Source: Fusibacter sp. A1
GTDB lineage: Bacteria; Bacillota; Clostridia; Peptostreptococcales; Acidaminobacteraceae
DNA length: 64,000 bases
NCBI RefSeq assembly: GCF_004125825.1
Contig: NZ_QQWI01000007.1
Span: 186,001 to 250,000, forward strand
Reading direction: 5' to 3'
Under the pieces are notes generated by a model. That model was not told the origin of the DNA. It searched no databases and saw only the letters and a program-made list of their open reading frames with translations. Positions 44,962 to 53,786 of the stretch are shown here, in pieces. The position numbers were made by a program, and so were the translations under genes. Positions within the stretch are counted from its first letter, which is position 1, and every line of letters begins with the position of its first letter.

Positions 44962-46232
44962 CAGATCACCCCCATCAGTTTTCTAGGATCAGTAATGACG
45001 CCACTTACAGCACTTGCCGCAGCGACTGCCGGGCTGGCAAGATACACTTCGGATTCAGGATGACCCATGCGACCCACAAAATTTCTATTTGTCGTAGCAA
45101 GCGCCCGTTCTCCTTTGGCAAGAATCCCCATATGACCTCCAAGGCAAGGTCCGCAAGTCGGTGTGCTTACAATCGCTCCTGCTTGTATGAATGTCTCCAG
45201 CAAGCCTTCCTTCATCGCTTGCAGGTATATTTTTTGAGTCGCAGGGAAAACAATCACGCGTACTCCCTTCTTGACTTTTCTGTCTTTTAGGATTTCAGCA
45301 GCCGCTCTTAAATCTCCGATCCTGCCGTTGGTGCATGAGCCGATGACAACCTGATCGATCGAAATCATATCAAACTCACTAAAAACCTTTCCGTTTTCCG
45401 GCAAGTGAGGGAAAGCGACAATGGGCTCAAGCGCTGATAGATCGATCATCAACTCTTTTTCGTAAACCGCATCCTCATCCGCCTCAAAACATTCATAAGC
45501 CTTATTCGAATGCTCATGCACGTAATCAAGCGTGGTGGCGTCGACAGGGAAGATTCCGTTCTTAGCTCCTGCCTCGATCGCCATGTTTGCGATTGTGAAA
45601 CGGTCGTCCATCGACAAATCGGCAATGCCCTCTCCTGTAAACTCAAGCGACTGATAAAGCGCGCCGTCCACACCGATCATCCGAATGAGATGTAGAACAA
45701 TGTCCTTGCCGCTCACAAATCGATTTAACTTTCCTTTCAGATGGACACGGATTGCAGCCGGCACTTTGAACCAGCACTTGCCTGTCGCCATTCCAGCAGC
45801 CATGTCGGTACTTCCTATCCCTGTCGAAAACGCCCCTAGCGCTCCATAGGTGCATGTATGCGAATCGGCACCGATGATCACCTCACCGGGAACAACAAGT
45901 CCCTTTTCAGGTAAAAGCGCATGTTCAATCCCCATCTCGCCGATTTCAAAGTAGTTTGTCACGCCCTGATCATATGCGAACGTCCTCATGCGCTTGCAGT
46001 TTTCAGCGGCCTTTATGTCTTTATTGGGTGTGAAGTGGTCCGGAACAAGAGCGATCTTATCCTTATGAAAAACCGACGGTTCACCGATTTTTTCAAATTC
46101 CTCGATCGCTACTGGGGTCGTCACATCATTGCCGAGCACCAGACTAAGATCAGCCCAGATGAGTTGTCCCTCTTTCACCGTGTCAAGGCCCGCCGCCTTA
46201 GCTAATATTTTTTGAGTCATGGTCATTCCCAT
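44961..46232 (-). CDS. leuC: LeuC, isopropylmalate isomerase large subunit
   Basis: 423 residues, from ATG with AAGGAGG six bases upstream. It is the [4Fe-4S] aconitase-type subunit; cluster cysteines lie in [12 protein letters not shown] and [10 protein letters not shown]. It isomerises 2- to 3-isopropylmalate and, with CimA present, citramalate to 3-methylmalate. Its first 35 bases overlap the end of cimA in a different frame, which is unusually deep for an operon overlap. Confidence 0.95.
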   Translation of the reverse strand: MGMTMTQKILAKAAGLDTVKEGQLIWADLSLVLGNDVTTPVAIEEFEKIGEPSVFHKDKIALVPDHFTPNKDIKAAENCKRMRTFAYDQGVTNYFEIGEMGIEHALLPEKGLVVPGEVIIGADSHTCTYGALGAFSTGIGSTDMAAGMATGKCWFKVPAAIRVHLKGKLNRFVSGKDIVLHLIRMIGVDGALYQSLEFTGEGIADLSMDDRFTIANMAIEAGAKNGIFPVDATTLDYVHEHSNKAYECFEADEDAVYEKELMIDLSALEPIVAFPHLPENGKVFSEFDMISIDQVVIGSCTNGRIGDLRAAAEILKDRKVKKGVRVIVFPATQKIYLQAMKEGLLETFIQAGAIVSTPTCGPCLGGHMGILAKGERALATTNRNFVGRMGHPESEVYLASPAVAAASAVSGVITDPRKLMGVI

Positions 46233-47790
46233 GTGCTTCCTCCTTGTGTAAAATGTATTCAATCGAATCGACAAGCGCCATCAGGCTCGCTTCAACAATA
46301 TCTGTCGATACGCCGACTGTATGCCAGCTTTCCTTACCATTGCTCGATTCGATCAGAACGCGCACCTTGGCCGCTGTAGAACTTTGATTGTCAAGCACCC
46401 TGACTTTGTAATCCTTCAGATAGACCCTGTTGAAGTTTGGGTAAAAATCACCGATTGCTTTTCTTAGGGCAATGTCGAGCGCATGCACAGGACCGTTGCC
46501 TTCGGCAGCCGAGAACGACTCCTTACCGTCTACATGTATCTTGATCATGCCGGTTGAATTGAGAGCGGTCTTGGCGCTCTCTGCTATGGTCTTGAAGTAC
46601 TCGATTCTAAACTTTGGATCATACTTGCCAAGCAGCTTCCTGATCACAAGTTCAAAGGAGCTTTCTGCGCCCTCGTACTGATATCCGGCATATTCCAATG
46701 ACTTCAACTTTTCGAGAATTTCATTGGCTTTGGCCGAACTGCGCTCAACACTCGGATCGATTTTCGCAATCATGGATAGGATGGCGCTCTTACCCGAAAT
46801 CTCGCTCATCAGAAATCGTCTTTCGTTTCCTACAATCTCTGGATCGATATGTTCAAAACTCTCAGGAAGTTTGGACACGCCATCGATATGCATGCCTCCC
46901 TTATGTGAAAATGCCGAAGTGCCCACAAAAGGCAGATTACCTTGAAGCTCCATATTGGACGTATCCGCCACCTGTCTTGTGATCGATGTCAGCAGTTCCA
47001 GTGAATCGGCCGGTATGCATTCAAAGCTCCGCTTCACCTGAAGTGCCGGTATGATGCTCGAAAGATTCGCATTACCGCATCGTTCACCGATGCCTGTGAG
47101 CGTGCCCTGGATATGGTCGACGCCATGCGATACTGCAAACACACTGTTCGCTACAGCCATTCCTATATCATTGTGCGCATGTATTCCTATGGAAGTCTTA
47201 ATCGTCTTCTTGACCTGGTCGCATATGCTTGCGACTTCGTCAGGAAAGGTTCCACCGTTCGTATCACAGAGCACGATGGTATCCGCACCTGCCTTTTCGG
47301 CGGCTTTAATGCAGTTAAGGGCATAGTAGGGATCCGCTTTATATCCATCAAAGAAATGCTCCGCATCAAAGATGACCTCTTTACCCTTGGCCTTGAAATA
47401 GGCCACGGTATCAAAAATCATGCTCAAATTTTCTTTAAGTGAGGTCTTTAAGATATCGGTGACATGAAGGTTCCAGGACTTACCGAAAATCGCAACCACC
47501 TCAGTCTGCGCATCTAAAAGGGCTTTGACATTTTCATCGGTTTCAACAGGGATATCTTTTCTTCTGGTACTGCCAAAAGCGCACAGTTTAGCGTATTTTA
47601 GCGGCCTTTCCTTCATAATGTCAAAGAAGACCCTGTCCTTCTCGTTAGATCCGGGATTCCCTGACTCGATATAATCGACTTTCAGCTCATCAAGGAGCGA
47701 CACGATCCTTAACTTATCCTCCACAGAAAAACTGATTCCTTCGCCCTGTGCGCCATCCCTTAAGGTCGAGTCGAATATTTTAATTTTCAT
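46198..47790 (-). CDS. cimA: CimA, (R)-citramalate synthase
   Basis: 530 residues. It condenses pyruvate with acetyl-CoA to citramalate, the threonine-independent entry to isoleucine. [16 protein letters not shown] with the metal-binding RDGAQ (rather than RDGEQSP of LeuA), [11 protein letters not shown], and [13 protein letters not shown] are visible, with a C-terminal LeuA-type regulatory domain (about 400-520) that usually senses isoleucine. The GAQGEG motif and length separate it from the upstream leuA. The start lies one base past the leuA stop and its 3' end overlaps leuC. Confidence 0.9.
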   Translation of the reverse strand: MKIKIFDSTLRDGAQGEGISFSVEDKLRIVSLLDELKVDYIESGNPGSNEKDRVFFDIMKERPLKYAKLCAFGSTRRKDIPVETDENVKALLDAQTEVVAIFGKSWNLHVTDILKTSLKENLSMIFDTVAYFKAKGKEVIFDAEHFFDGYKADPYYALNCIKAAEKAGADTIVLCDTNGGTFPDEVASICDQVKKTIKTSIGIHAHNDIGMAVANSVFAVSHGVDHIQGTLTGIGERCGNANLSSIIPALQVKRSFECIPADSLELLTSITRQVADTSNMELQGNLPFVGTSAFSHKGGMHIDGVSKLPESFEHIDPEIVGNERRFLMSEISGKSAILSMIAKIDPSVERSSAKANEILEKLKSLEYAGYQYEGAESSFELVIRKLLGKYDPKFRIEYFKTIAESAKTALNSTGMIKIHVDGKESFSAAEGNGPVHALDIALRKAIGDFYPNFNRVYLKDYKVRVLDNQSSTAAKVRVLIESSNGKESWHTVGVSTDIVEASLMALVDSIEYILHKEEAHGNDHDSKNIS

Positions 47791-47791
47791 A

Positions 47792-49303
47792 CTACACCTG
47801 CCTGACAACGATGCGGTTTATCGCATGGATATAAGCTTCTATGCTCGACTTGATCACATCGGTACTAAGACCATGCCCGCGGTAGCATTTATTATCGAAT
47901 TTAAGCTCAACAGTGGATTCCCCTTGGGCGTCCATCCCTTCTGTCACAGCTTTTATCTGATAAGAAATCAAGGTCGCGTCTATATCCACAATCTTTTTGA
48001 TCGCGTTATAAGAGGCGTCTATTGGTCCGTCACCGATTGCCGCTTCTTCATAATCTCCGCTGTCGCCTTCTAGCCTTATCGTCGCCATCGAACCGTTATG
48101 CGTTCCTGTATGAATGGAGAAGGATTTTAACTTGTACAACTGTTTTTCCTTTACTGCTTCATCGGTAATGATTGCCAAAATGTCCCGCTGATCGATGTCT
48201 TTTTTCCTGTCGGCAAGCGACTTGAATGTAGTAAAAGCTTCAGTGATTTTTTCATCAGACAGCTCATAGCCAAGTTCTTTGATAAACTTTACAAAACTGT
48301 GTTTTCCGGAGTGTTTTCCAAGGACCAGCTGATTCGACCTGTGTCCCACCGATTCAGGCGTCATGATCTCATAGGTCTCGCTGTTTGAGAGCATGCCGTG
48401 CTGATGGATTCCAGACTCATGAGCAAAAGCGTTTTTTCCTACAATCGCCTTATTCGTAGCGACAGGATTGCCGGTGATACTACTTAAGAGTTTGCTGGTC
48501 TTTAAAAGCATCTGAGTCACAATCGACGTGTCCAGTCCCAATAGATCCCTTCTTGTTTCAAGCGCCATCACCACTTCTTCAAGCGCTGCGTTCCCGGCTC
48601 GTTCTCCGATTCCATTGATGGTACATTCTATTTGTCTCGCCCCATTTTCGATAGCAGAAAGTGTATTCGAAACAGCCATTCCCAGATCATTGTGACAGTG
48701 CGTGCTCAAGACGGCTTGATCGATGCTTTTGACATGTTTTTTCAGATAGGTGAATATCTTAGCGATCTCACCAGGAGTCGAATACCCCACCGTATCGGGT
48801 ATATTGACCGTTGTCGCACCAGCGCCGATGACGCCTTCAATCACCTCTGCTAAAAAGGACAGATCGGATCTGGATGCGTCTTCTGCCGAAAACTCAATAT
48901 CCTCGCATAGGCTTTTCGCATACCTGACCATCGCAACAGCCCTGTGCTTCACCTCTTCTTTGGTCATTTTCAGCTTGTCTCTCATATGTATCTCAGAAGT
49001 CGCTATAAACGTATGGATACGTGGCTTTTCAGCATGTTTCACAGCTTCCCAAGTCCTCGATATATCCGACTCAAGAGCTCTGCAAAGACCGCACACAATT
49101 GTTTTCTTCAAGGTCTTCGCAATGGTTTCGACTGCATTGAAATCCCCCTCAGACGCAGCGGGAAATCCCGCTTCGATCACATCAACACCAAGGGATTCCA
49201 ACTGTTTTGCCATCAATACCTTCTCGTTCAGATCCATCGTGTTGCCAGGCGACTGCTCGCCGTCCCTTAATGTTGTATCAAAGATAATGACACGTCCGTT
49301 CAT
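47792..49303 (-). CDS. leuA: LeuA, 2-isopropylmalate synthase
   Basis: 503 residues. It condenses 2-oxoisovalerate with acetyl-CoA, the committed step to leucine. FDTTLRDGEQSPG (residues 8-20), IPDTVGYSTP, STHCHNDLGMAVSN with metal-binding His, and GKNAFAHESGIHQHG are visible; the C-terminal 120 residues form the leucine-feedback domain. AAGGGGG lies before the ATG. Directly downstream of ilvB by 32 bases. Confidence 0.95.
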   Translation of the reverse strand: MNGRVIIFDTTLRDGEQSPGNTMDLNEKVLMAKQLESLGVDVIEAGFPAASEGDFNAVETIAKTLKKTIVCGLCRALESDISRTWEAVKHAEKPRIHTFIATSEIHMRDKLKMTKEEVKHRAVAMVRYAKSLCEDIEFSAEDASRSDLSFLAEVIEGVIGAGATTVNIPDTVGYSTPGEIAKIFTYLKKHVKSIDQAVLSTHCHNDLGMAVSNTLSAIENGARQIECTINGIGERAGNAALEEVVMALETRRDLLGLDTSIVTQMLLKTSKLLSSITGNPVATNKAIVGKNAFAHESGIHQHGMLSNSETYEIMTPESVGHRSNQLVLGKHSGKHSFVKFIKELGYELSDEKITEAFTTFKSLADRKKDIDQRDILAIITDEAVKEKQLYKLKSFSIHTGTHNGSMATIRLEGDSGDYEEAAIGDGPIDASYNAIKKIVDIDATLISYQIKAVTEGMDAQGESTVELKFDNKCYRGHGLSTDVIKSSIEAYIHAINRIVVRQV

Positions 49304-49335
49304 GATTTCCCCCTTACTCAGTCAAACTTGACCGC

Positions 49336-50994
49336 TTACCTATTCACATCCATATACTCGTCAATCGCTTTACCGGGCGGGACAATCGGATACACATCAT
49401 GCTCCCTGTTGATTTTGCACTCGATAAACATCGCTTCATTTGTCTTCTTGAATCTACCTTCGATGAGTTTTAGGTCTTCTACACTTTTAATGGCACCTGA
49501 TCTGATCCCGTAGGCGCTCGCCAGAATTTGATAATCTACAGGCGACTCGTTGCAGGTTTGCGTGTACCGTTTGTCATAAAAGAGTTTCTGCCACTGCCTT
49601 ACCATGCCAAGCGCCTCATTGTTCATCAGGACGATCATGATGGAAAGACCGTAGCGTCTTACGGTCATCAGTTCCTGATGGTTCATACCAAAAGATCCAT
49701 CGCCTGTGATCAGCAGCACGGGTTTTTCGGGGTTGCCTACCTTGGCACCAATCGCAGCACCTAGACCATATCCCATCGTTCCAAGACCTCCAGAAGTTAA
49801 AAAGCCCTTATCCTGTTTAAAGGAATATGCCTGTGCGGTCCACATCTGATGTTGACCCACATCCGTAACAACGATCGTATCTTCAGGCACCAGTTGGCTG
49901 ATCATTTTAATCAGCTGCTTTGGATGGTCATCCTTGTCAATTGCCGATTCAGATTCCGACTGAAGCGCTCTTAGTTCTTCAAACCATTCGCCGTGCTTTA
50001 TTGGTGTCGAATGGGTGATGAGATGGTCTAGCGTGATATTCACATCCCCCAAGACACTAAGCACATGTTCCACATTCTTATCAAATTCGGTTTCGTCAAT
50101 ATCAAGATGAAGTATCGTCGCCTGTGGTGCGAACGAACCCAGTTTACCGATGGACCGGTCACTAAACCTCACACCCACTACAATCAGCAGGTCGCTTAAC
50201 ATTACAGCCTTATTGGCCACTACCGTTCCATGCATTCCTACCATACCCAGCGAGTGGTCGTGTTCCCTATCGATCGTACCGAGGCCCATCAGCGTATTCA
50301 CCACAGGTATGTTCAATTTTTCTGAAAGCATTTTAATCTTATCCGACACCCCGGCCTGTTTCACTCCACCACCGGTATAGATAAGCGGCCTCTTTGCCTT
50401 TGTTATTAGGGCGAGTAACTCCTCTAGGTTTTCAAGAGCTGGAGGATCGATCTTTCGTTTTGCTACCTTAAACTGCTGCTTGCCGCTTATTTTTTCTGTA
50501 AAGATATCCTTTGGAATATCTACAAGAACGGGTCCCGGTCTGCCGCTAATGGCAATTTCAATTGCCCTTGTTAAGGTAAAGGCAAGTTTTTCAGCATCTT
50601 CTACTAAAAAACTTGCCTTTGTGACTGCTTCACTGATTCCGACTATGTCCACTTCTTGAAAAGAATCTCTACCAAGAAGCGCTCTAGGAACCTGGCCTGT
50701 AATGATGAGCATGGGCACCGAATCAAGGTTCGCAGTCGCAAGCCCTGTGATGGTGTTTGTCGCACCAGGACCCGATGTGACAAATACCACACCGAGTTTT
50801 CCTGTAGACCTTGCGTACCCGTCAGCCGCATGTACAGCTCCCTGCTCGTGCGCGGTTCTGTAATGGGTGATCCTGCCATCTGTGAATAGTTCGTCGTACA
50901 AGGGCATAATCGCTCCACCTGGATAGCCGAATACATCACTTACACCATTTTCAACTAAACAATCCAGTACCACTTTTGATCCGATTTTAGTCAT
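49336..50994 (-). CDS. ilvB: IlvB, acetolactate synthase large subunit
   Basis: 552 residues. It makes acetolactate or acetohydroxybutyrate with ThDP, FAD and Mg2+. The GYPGGAIMPLYDEL N-terminus, catalytic Glu in RTAHEQGAVHAADGYAR, the FQEVDIVGIS loop and the ThDP motif GDGSFGMNHQELMTVRRYGL are visible. AAGGGAGGG lies before the ATG. The regulatory subunit gene lies upstream, separated from it by ilvC, an uncommon order. Confidence 0.96.
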   Translation of the reverse strand: MTKIGSKVVLDCLVENGVSDVFGYPGGAIMPLYDELFTDGRITHYRTAHEQGAVHAADGYARSTGKLGVVFVTSGPGATNTITGLATANLDSVPMLIITGQVPRALLGRDSFQEVDIVGISEAVTKASFLVEDAEKLAFTLTRAIEIAISGRPGPVLVDIPKDIFTEKISGKQQFKVAKRKIDPPALENLEELLALITKAKRPLIYTGGGVKQAGVSDKIKMLSEKLNIPVVNTLMGLGTIDREHDHSLGMVGMHGTVVANKAVMLSDLLIVVGVRFSDRSIGKLGSFAPQATILHLDIDETEFDKNVEHVLSVLGDVNITLDHLITHSTPIKHGEWFEELRALQSESESAIDKDDHPKQLIKMISQLVPEDTIVVTDVGQHQMWTAQAYSFKQDKGFLTSGGLGTMGYGLGAAIGAKVGNPEKPVLLITGDGSFGMNHQELMTVRRYGLSIMIVLMNNEALGMVRQWQKLFYDKRYTQTCNESPVDYQILASAYGIRSGAIKSVEDLKLIEGRFKKTNEAMFIECKINREHDVYPIVPPGKAIDEYMDVNR

Positions 50995-51018
50995 ATGCCC
51001 TCCCTTAAAAGTCTTTTC

Positions 51019-52014
51019 CTAATCTTTTTTAATCCAAGACATCATACCTCTTAACTCTTTTCCGACACTGATGATCGGATGAGTTGTCTCTTGATGTCTG
51101 ATTGTGTTGAACATCGGGCGATTCAGTTTGTTCTCCATCAGCCAGTTTCTTGCAAATGTTCCTTCCTGAATTTCCTTGAGTACCTTTTTCATTTCTTCGC
51201 GTGTATCCTCGGTGATGATGCGCTTACCGATCATGTAATCGCCATATTCGGCAGTATCGCTAACACTGCTTCTCATCGCTTCAAATCCACCTTCATAAAA
51301 CAGATCTACAATCAGCTTTAACTCATGTAAACATTCAAAATATGCTACTTCGGGCTGATACCCCGCACCAGTCAGCGTGTCGAACCCCGCTTTTACAAGT
51401 TCAGTCACACCACCGCATAAGACCGCCTGTTCACCAAATAGGTCCGTTTCGGTTTCTTCTTTAAACGTTGTCTCAATTACACCTGCTCTAGTCGATCCGA
51501 TCCCCTGCGCATACGCGAGGGCCATATCCTTGGCCCTACCAGACGCATCCTGATGCACAGCGATCAGTGCCGGAACACCTCGACCTTCCTGATACTGCCT
51601 TCTCACAAGGTGACCAGGACTCTTAGGTGCGACCATGAACACGTCGTTTCCTTTAGGAGCTTCGATCTGATGGTACTGGATATTGAATCCGTGCGCAAAA
51701 GCAAGTGCTGCATCCTTTTTTAGGTTGGGTTTGATATGACTGTTATAGACATGACTCTGCTTTGTGTCCGGTACTAGAATCATGACGATATCAGCATCTT
51801 TGACCGCATCAGAGACAAGCTCAGCCTTTAGACCGTCAGCCCTTGCCTTCTCAAAGGATGCACTTCCTTCATAAAGACCGACAACAACGTCTACTCCGCT
51901 TTCTTTCAAATTGAGTGAATGGGCATGCCCCTGCGATCCATATCCAATGACCGCTACTTTTTTTCCTACTAACAGACCTTCAGCCACATCCGCATCATAA
52001 TACATTTTTTTCAT
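51019..52014 (-). CDS. ilvC: IlvC, ketol-acid reductoisomerase
   Basis: 331 residues, class I. It isomerises and reduces acetolactate in valine/leucine synthesis and the parallel isoleucine intermediate. The Rossmann loop is [15 protein letters not shown], then [23 protein letters not shown], and the Mg2+-binding [21 protein letters not shown]. The start has GGGAGGGG upstream and overlaps the end of the preceding ACT gene by 20 bases. Confidence 0.96.
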   Translation of the reverse strand: MKKMYYDADVAEGLLVGKKVAVIGYGSQGHAHSLNLKESGVDVVVGLYEGSASFEKARADGLKAELVSDAVKDADIVMILVPDTKQSHVYNSHIKPNLKKDAALAFAHGFNIQYHQIEAPKGNDVFMVAPKSPGHLVRRQYQEGRGVPALIAVHQDASGRAKDMALAYAQGIGSTRAGVIETTFKEETETDLFGEQAVLCGGVTELVKAGFDTLTGAGYQPEVAYFECLHELKLIVDLFYEGGFEAMRSSVSDTAEYGDYMIGKRIITEDTREEMKKVLKEIQEGTFARNWLMENKLNRPMFNTIRHQETTHPIISVGKELRGMMSWIKKD

Positions 52015-52249
52015 AACATACCCCTCCCAAAGATTCAATGTTATATACGTCTTCTAGTTTTCTCACATGTTGAATCGCCTTTTTTACCCTACCTTCATTT
52101 TCATTCATCGTAATCAGCAGCTTGTACTCATCCGATGAACATTCCTCCATAATCAGCTGATGCACTTTGAACTGCTTACGCTTAAGAGTGTTTACTATTC
52201 TTACTATCGCCGAAAGTCCGCTTGTAGCGTGTACTTTTAGTACTATCAT
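51995..52249 (-). CDS. Short acetolactate synthase regulatory subunit (IlvM-like ACT protein)
   Basis: 84 residues, a single ACT domain: [32 protein letters not shown], then [28 protein letters not shown]. Full IlvN/IlvH proteins are about 160 residues with a second C-terminal domain; this one matches the short IlvM class. It should bind IlvB and set its activity and valine sensitivity. AAAGGAG lies before the ATG. The 20-base overlap with ilvC implies coupling. Confidence 0.82.
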   Translation of the reverse strand: MIVLKVHATSGLSAIVRIVNTLKRKQFKVHQLIMEECSSDEYKLLITMNENEGRVKKAIQHVRKLEDVYNIESLGGVCYEKNVL

Positions 52250-52288
52250 TACCTACACTCCTTTTGCCTCTAGTCTAATTAGAAAATG

Positions 52289-52471
52289 TTATTCCTCAAA
52301 TCTGATATTTTCGTCTTCGAATGCTTCGCCCATAAAATTACATTTATGACCATGCATATATTCGTACTCCAGTTCTTTTAGTGTTTCTCTTAGCTTTTCC
52401 GGTTGTCTTTCAATGGTTCTTGCACTCTCGTTCGTTTGATTTGACATTGTGTTTACCTGTTGGTTTCTCAT
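52289..52471 (-). CDS. Unrecognised 60-residue protein, first gene of the ilv-leu operon
   Basis: Starting at ATG seven bases after AAAAAAGGAG, the product is MRNQQVNTMSNQ... then helical KLRETLKELEYEYMHGHKCNF and an acidic end. It is very hydrophilic with one Cys and two His close together. It lies between the T-box terminator and the ACT subunit gene, so it is under the same leucine control. It is not a leader peptide of the classical type, because it is poor in leucine runs and lies after the terminator. I know no family for it. Confidence 0.55.
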   Translation of the reverse strand: MRNQQVNTMSNQTNESARTIERQPEKLRETLKELEYEYMHGHKCNFMGEAFEDENIRFEE

Positions 52472-52506
52472 GGTCATTCTCCTTTTTTAGTTTTAATTTT
52501 GGCAAT

Positions 52507-52561
52507 AAAAAAATCCTTTGCGCCTATAAACACTACTAGCATTTATAGGGGCAAAAGATTA
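52507..52561 (-). terminator. T-box regulated terminator
   Basis: Minus-strand aatcttttgc-cctataaa pairs with tttatagg-gcaaaggatt around a loop, followed by seven Ts. It competes with an antiterminator that includes the T-box sequence just upstream. Confidence 0.9.
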
Positions 52562-52788
52562 ACTTTCACGGTACCACCCTAATTCGCGATAAAATCGCCT
52601 CTTCAGATCTCTTGATGAAATCTTAGCTTCGATAACGGGAGCAGCCGGCAACATCTACTGTGATTTCAATGCGCAGTTCTGGAGTGAGTTATCTATAAGT
52701 CAACCGCATCAGTTTTCACCAACCACTGATTCTCTAGGGCCAAATCAACTTATTTTTTTCTCCGTCAACACTTTTTAAATTTTGTATT
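52507..52788 (-). promoter_or_regulatory. T-box riboswitch of the ilv-leu operon (probable Leu specifier)
   Basis: Reading the minus strand: Stem I starts near AGAGAATCAGTGG, followed by the GGTTGGTGAAAACTGAT AG-bulge and distal-loop features; the likely specifier is CTC (52688-52686) in AACTCACTCC. The conserved T-box AGGGTGGTACCGTG is at 52580-52567, followed by the terminator. T-boxes sense uncharged tRNA and let transcription proceed. CTC would mean tRNA-Leu(GAG), consistent with the leu genes. The class is certain; the specifier is read from pattern and less sure. Confidence 0.92.
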
Positions 52789-52794
52789 GTTCTG

Positions 52795-52823
52795 AGTATA
52801 GGCCTAACAGATTATCCTGTCAA
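52795..52823 (-). promoter_or_regulatory. Sigma-A promoter of the ilv-leu operon
   Basis: On the minus strand TTGACA (52823-52818), a 17-base spacer and TATACT (52800-52795) are a near-perfect housekeeping promoter just upstream of the T-box leader. Confidence 0.85.
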
Positions 52824-52991
52824 CACAGTTTTCAGAATTTGCAAAAGAAAACGTTTCCTCATTTCAAAGACACCCGTCTTTGTACGGACGACAAATTGGA
52901 TTGCTTCTTTTCAAAAAATAAAAAGCACCTCCCGACTTAATAAGACTTCCAGTCAGAAAATGCCATCAACAATAAAATAGTGCTGTTCATC

Positions 52992-53555
52992 CTATCTTGC
53001 GATACACCCCAGCAGATGGTCGTTTACAATCCCTACCGCTTGCATATAGGCATAACATATCGTCGATCCCATAAATTTGAATCCACGCCGTTTAAGGTCT
53101 TTGCTAAGCGCATCGCTTAACGCCGTGGTTGCAGGAACTTCATCGATCGATACGAAGGTATTCAGTATCGGCGATCCGCCTACAAAGCTCCATAAGTATT
53201 CGCTGAAAGTTCCAAACTCATCTATCACCTTCTCAAATGCGATCGCGTTATTTCTCACTGAATAGACCTTTAAGCGATTTCTGATAATTCGTGGATCCTG
53301 CAGTTTATCATCTAGCTGCTCATCGGTATAGCGTGCACAAAGCTTATGGTCGAACCCGTCAAAAATGGATCTATACCCTTCGCGTCTTCTCAAAATGGTT
53401 ATCCAAGAAAGTCCTGCCTGGGCACCTTCAAGGCACAACATCTCAAAAAGCTTCTGATCATCGTATAAGGGAACTCCCCATTCCTTGTCGTGATACTCAC
53501 AGTAGAGCGGATCGGTACCCGCCCAGTCACATCTTATCAGCTTTTTATCTGTCAT
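52992..53555 (-). CDS. tag: Tag, DNA-3-methyladenine glycosylase I
   Basis: 187 residues. It removes 3-methyladenine from alkylated DNA. The zinc-binding N-terminus (RCDWAGTDPLYCEYHDKEWG) and the C-terminal H-x-x-x-C (NDHLLGC) are as in Tag, with KLFEMLCLEGAQAGLSW forming the glycosylase pocket including the catalytic Glu. AAAGGGG lies before the ATG. It is a single gene, divergent from the activator gene. Confidence 0.95.
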   Translation of the reverse strand: MTDKKLIRCDWAGTDPLYCEYHDKEWGVPLYDDQKLFEMLCLEGAQAGLSWITILRRREGYRSIFDGFDHKLCARYTDEQLDDKLQDPRIIRNRLKVYSVRNNAIAFEKVIDEFGTFSEYLWSFVGGSPILNTFVSIDEVPATTALSDALSKDLKRRGFKFMGSTICYAYMQAVGIVNDHLLGCIAR

Positions 53556-53688
53556 CGTCGATCCCCTTTCCATGTCCCTTCTGCCTTAATCCTATTATAA
53601 GCTAAAAATCACTTAAATGCTTTCCTTATGCCTTTAATTAGCCGATTTCGCTTCTTCTTAAAAGCAGAGGAGCATGCCTTGAAAACCA

Positions 53689-53708
53689 TTGACATAATAT
53701 TTTGTCAA
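53689..53708. promoter_or_regulatory. Possible operator/promoter upstream of the activator gene
   Basis: TTGACA-N8-TGTCAA dyad (53690-53709 including one flanking base). The left arm also reads as a -35 box, with TTTAAA 17 bases on. It may bind a repressor; unproven. Confidence 0.3.
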
Positions 53709-53786
53709 TAATTTAAATAGCAGTTATTGACAAGTTATGAAATTGGGAATATCTTTGTGTTATTGGGTAAAAAAGTGAGGTATAAC

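Noticed and set aside
48750..49331. 193-codon plus-strand ORF
   Set aside because: Antisense shadow of leuA.
53727..53786. 20-codon N-terminal extension of the activator gene
   Set aside because: Starts with TTG without a ribosome site; the MKIGIDIGST start has GTGAGG and matches the family N-terminus.
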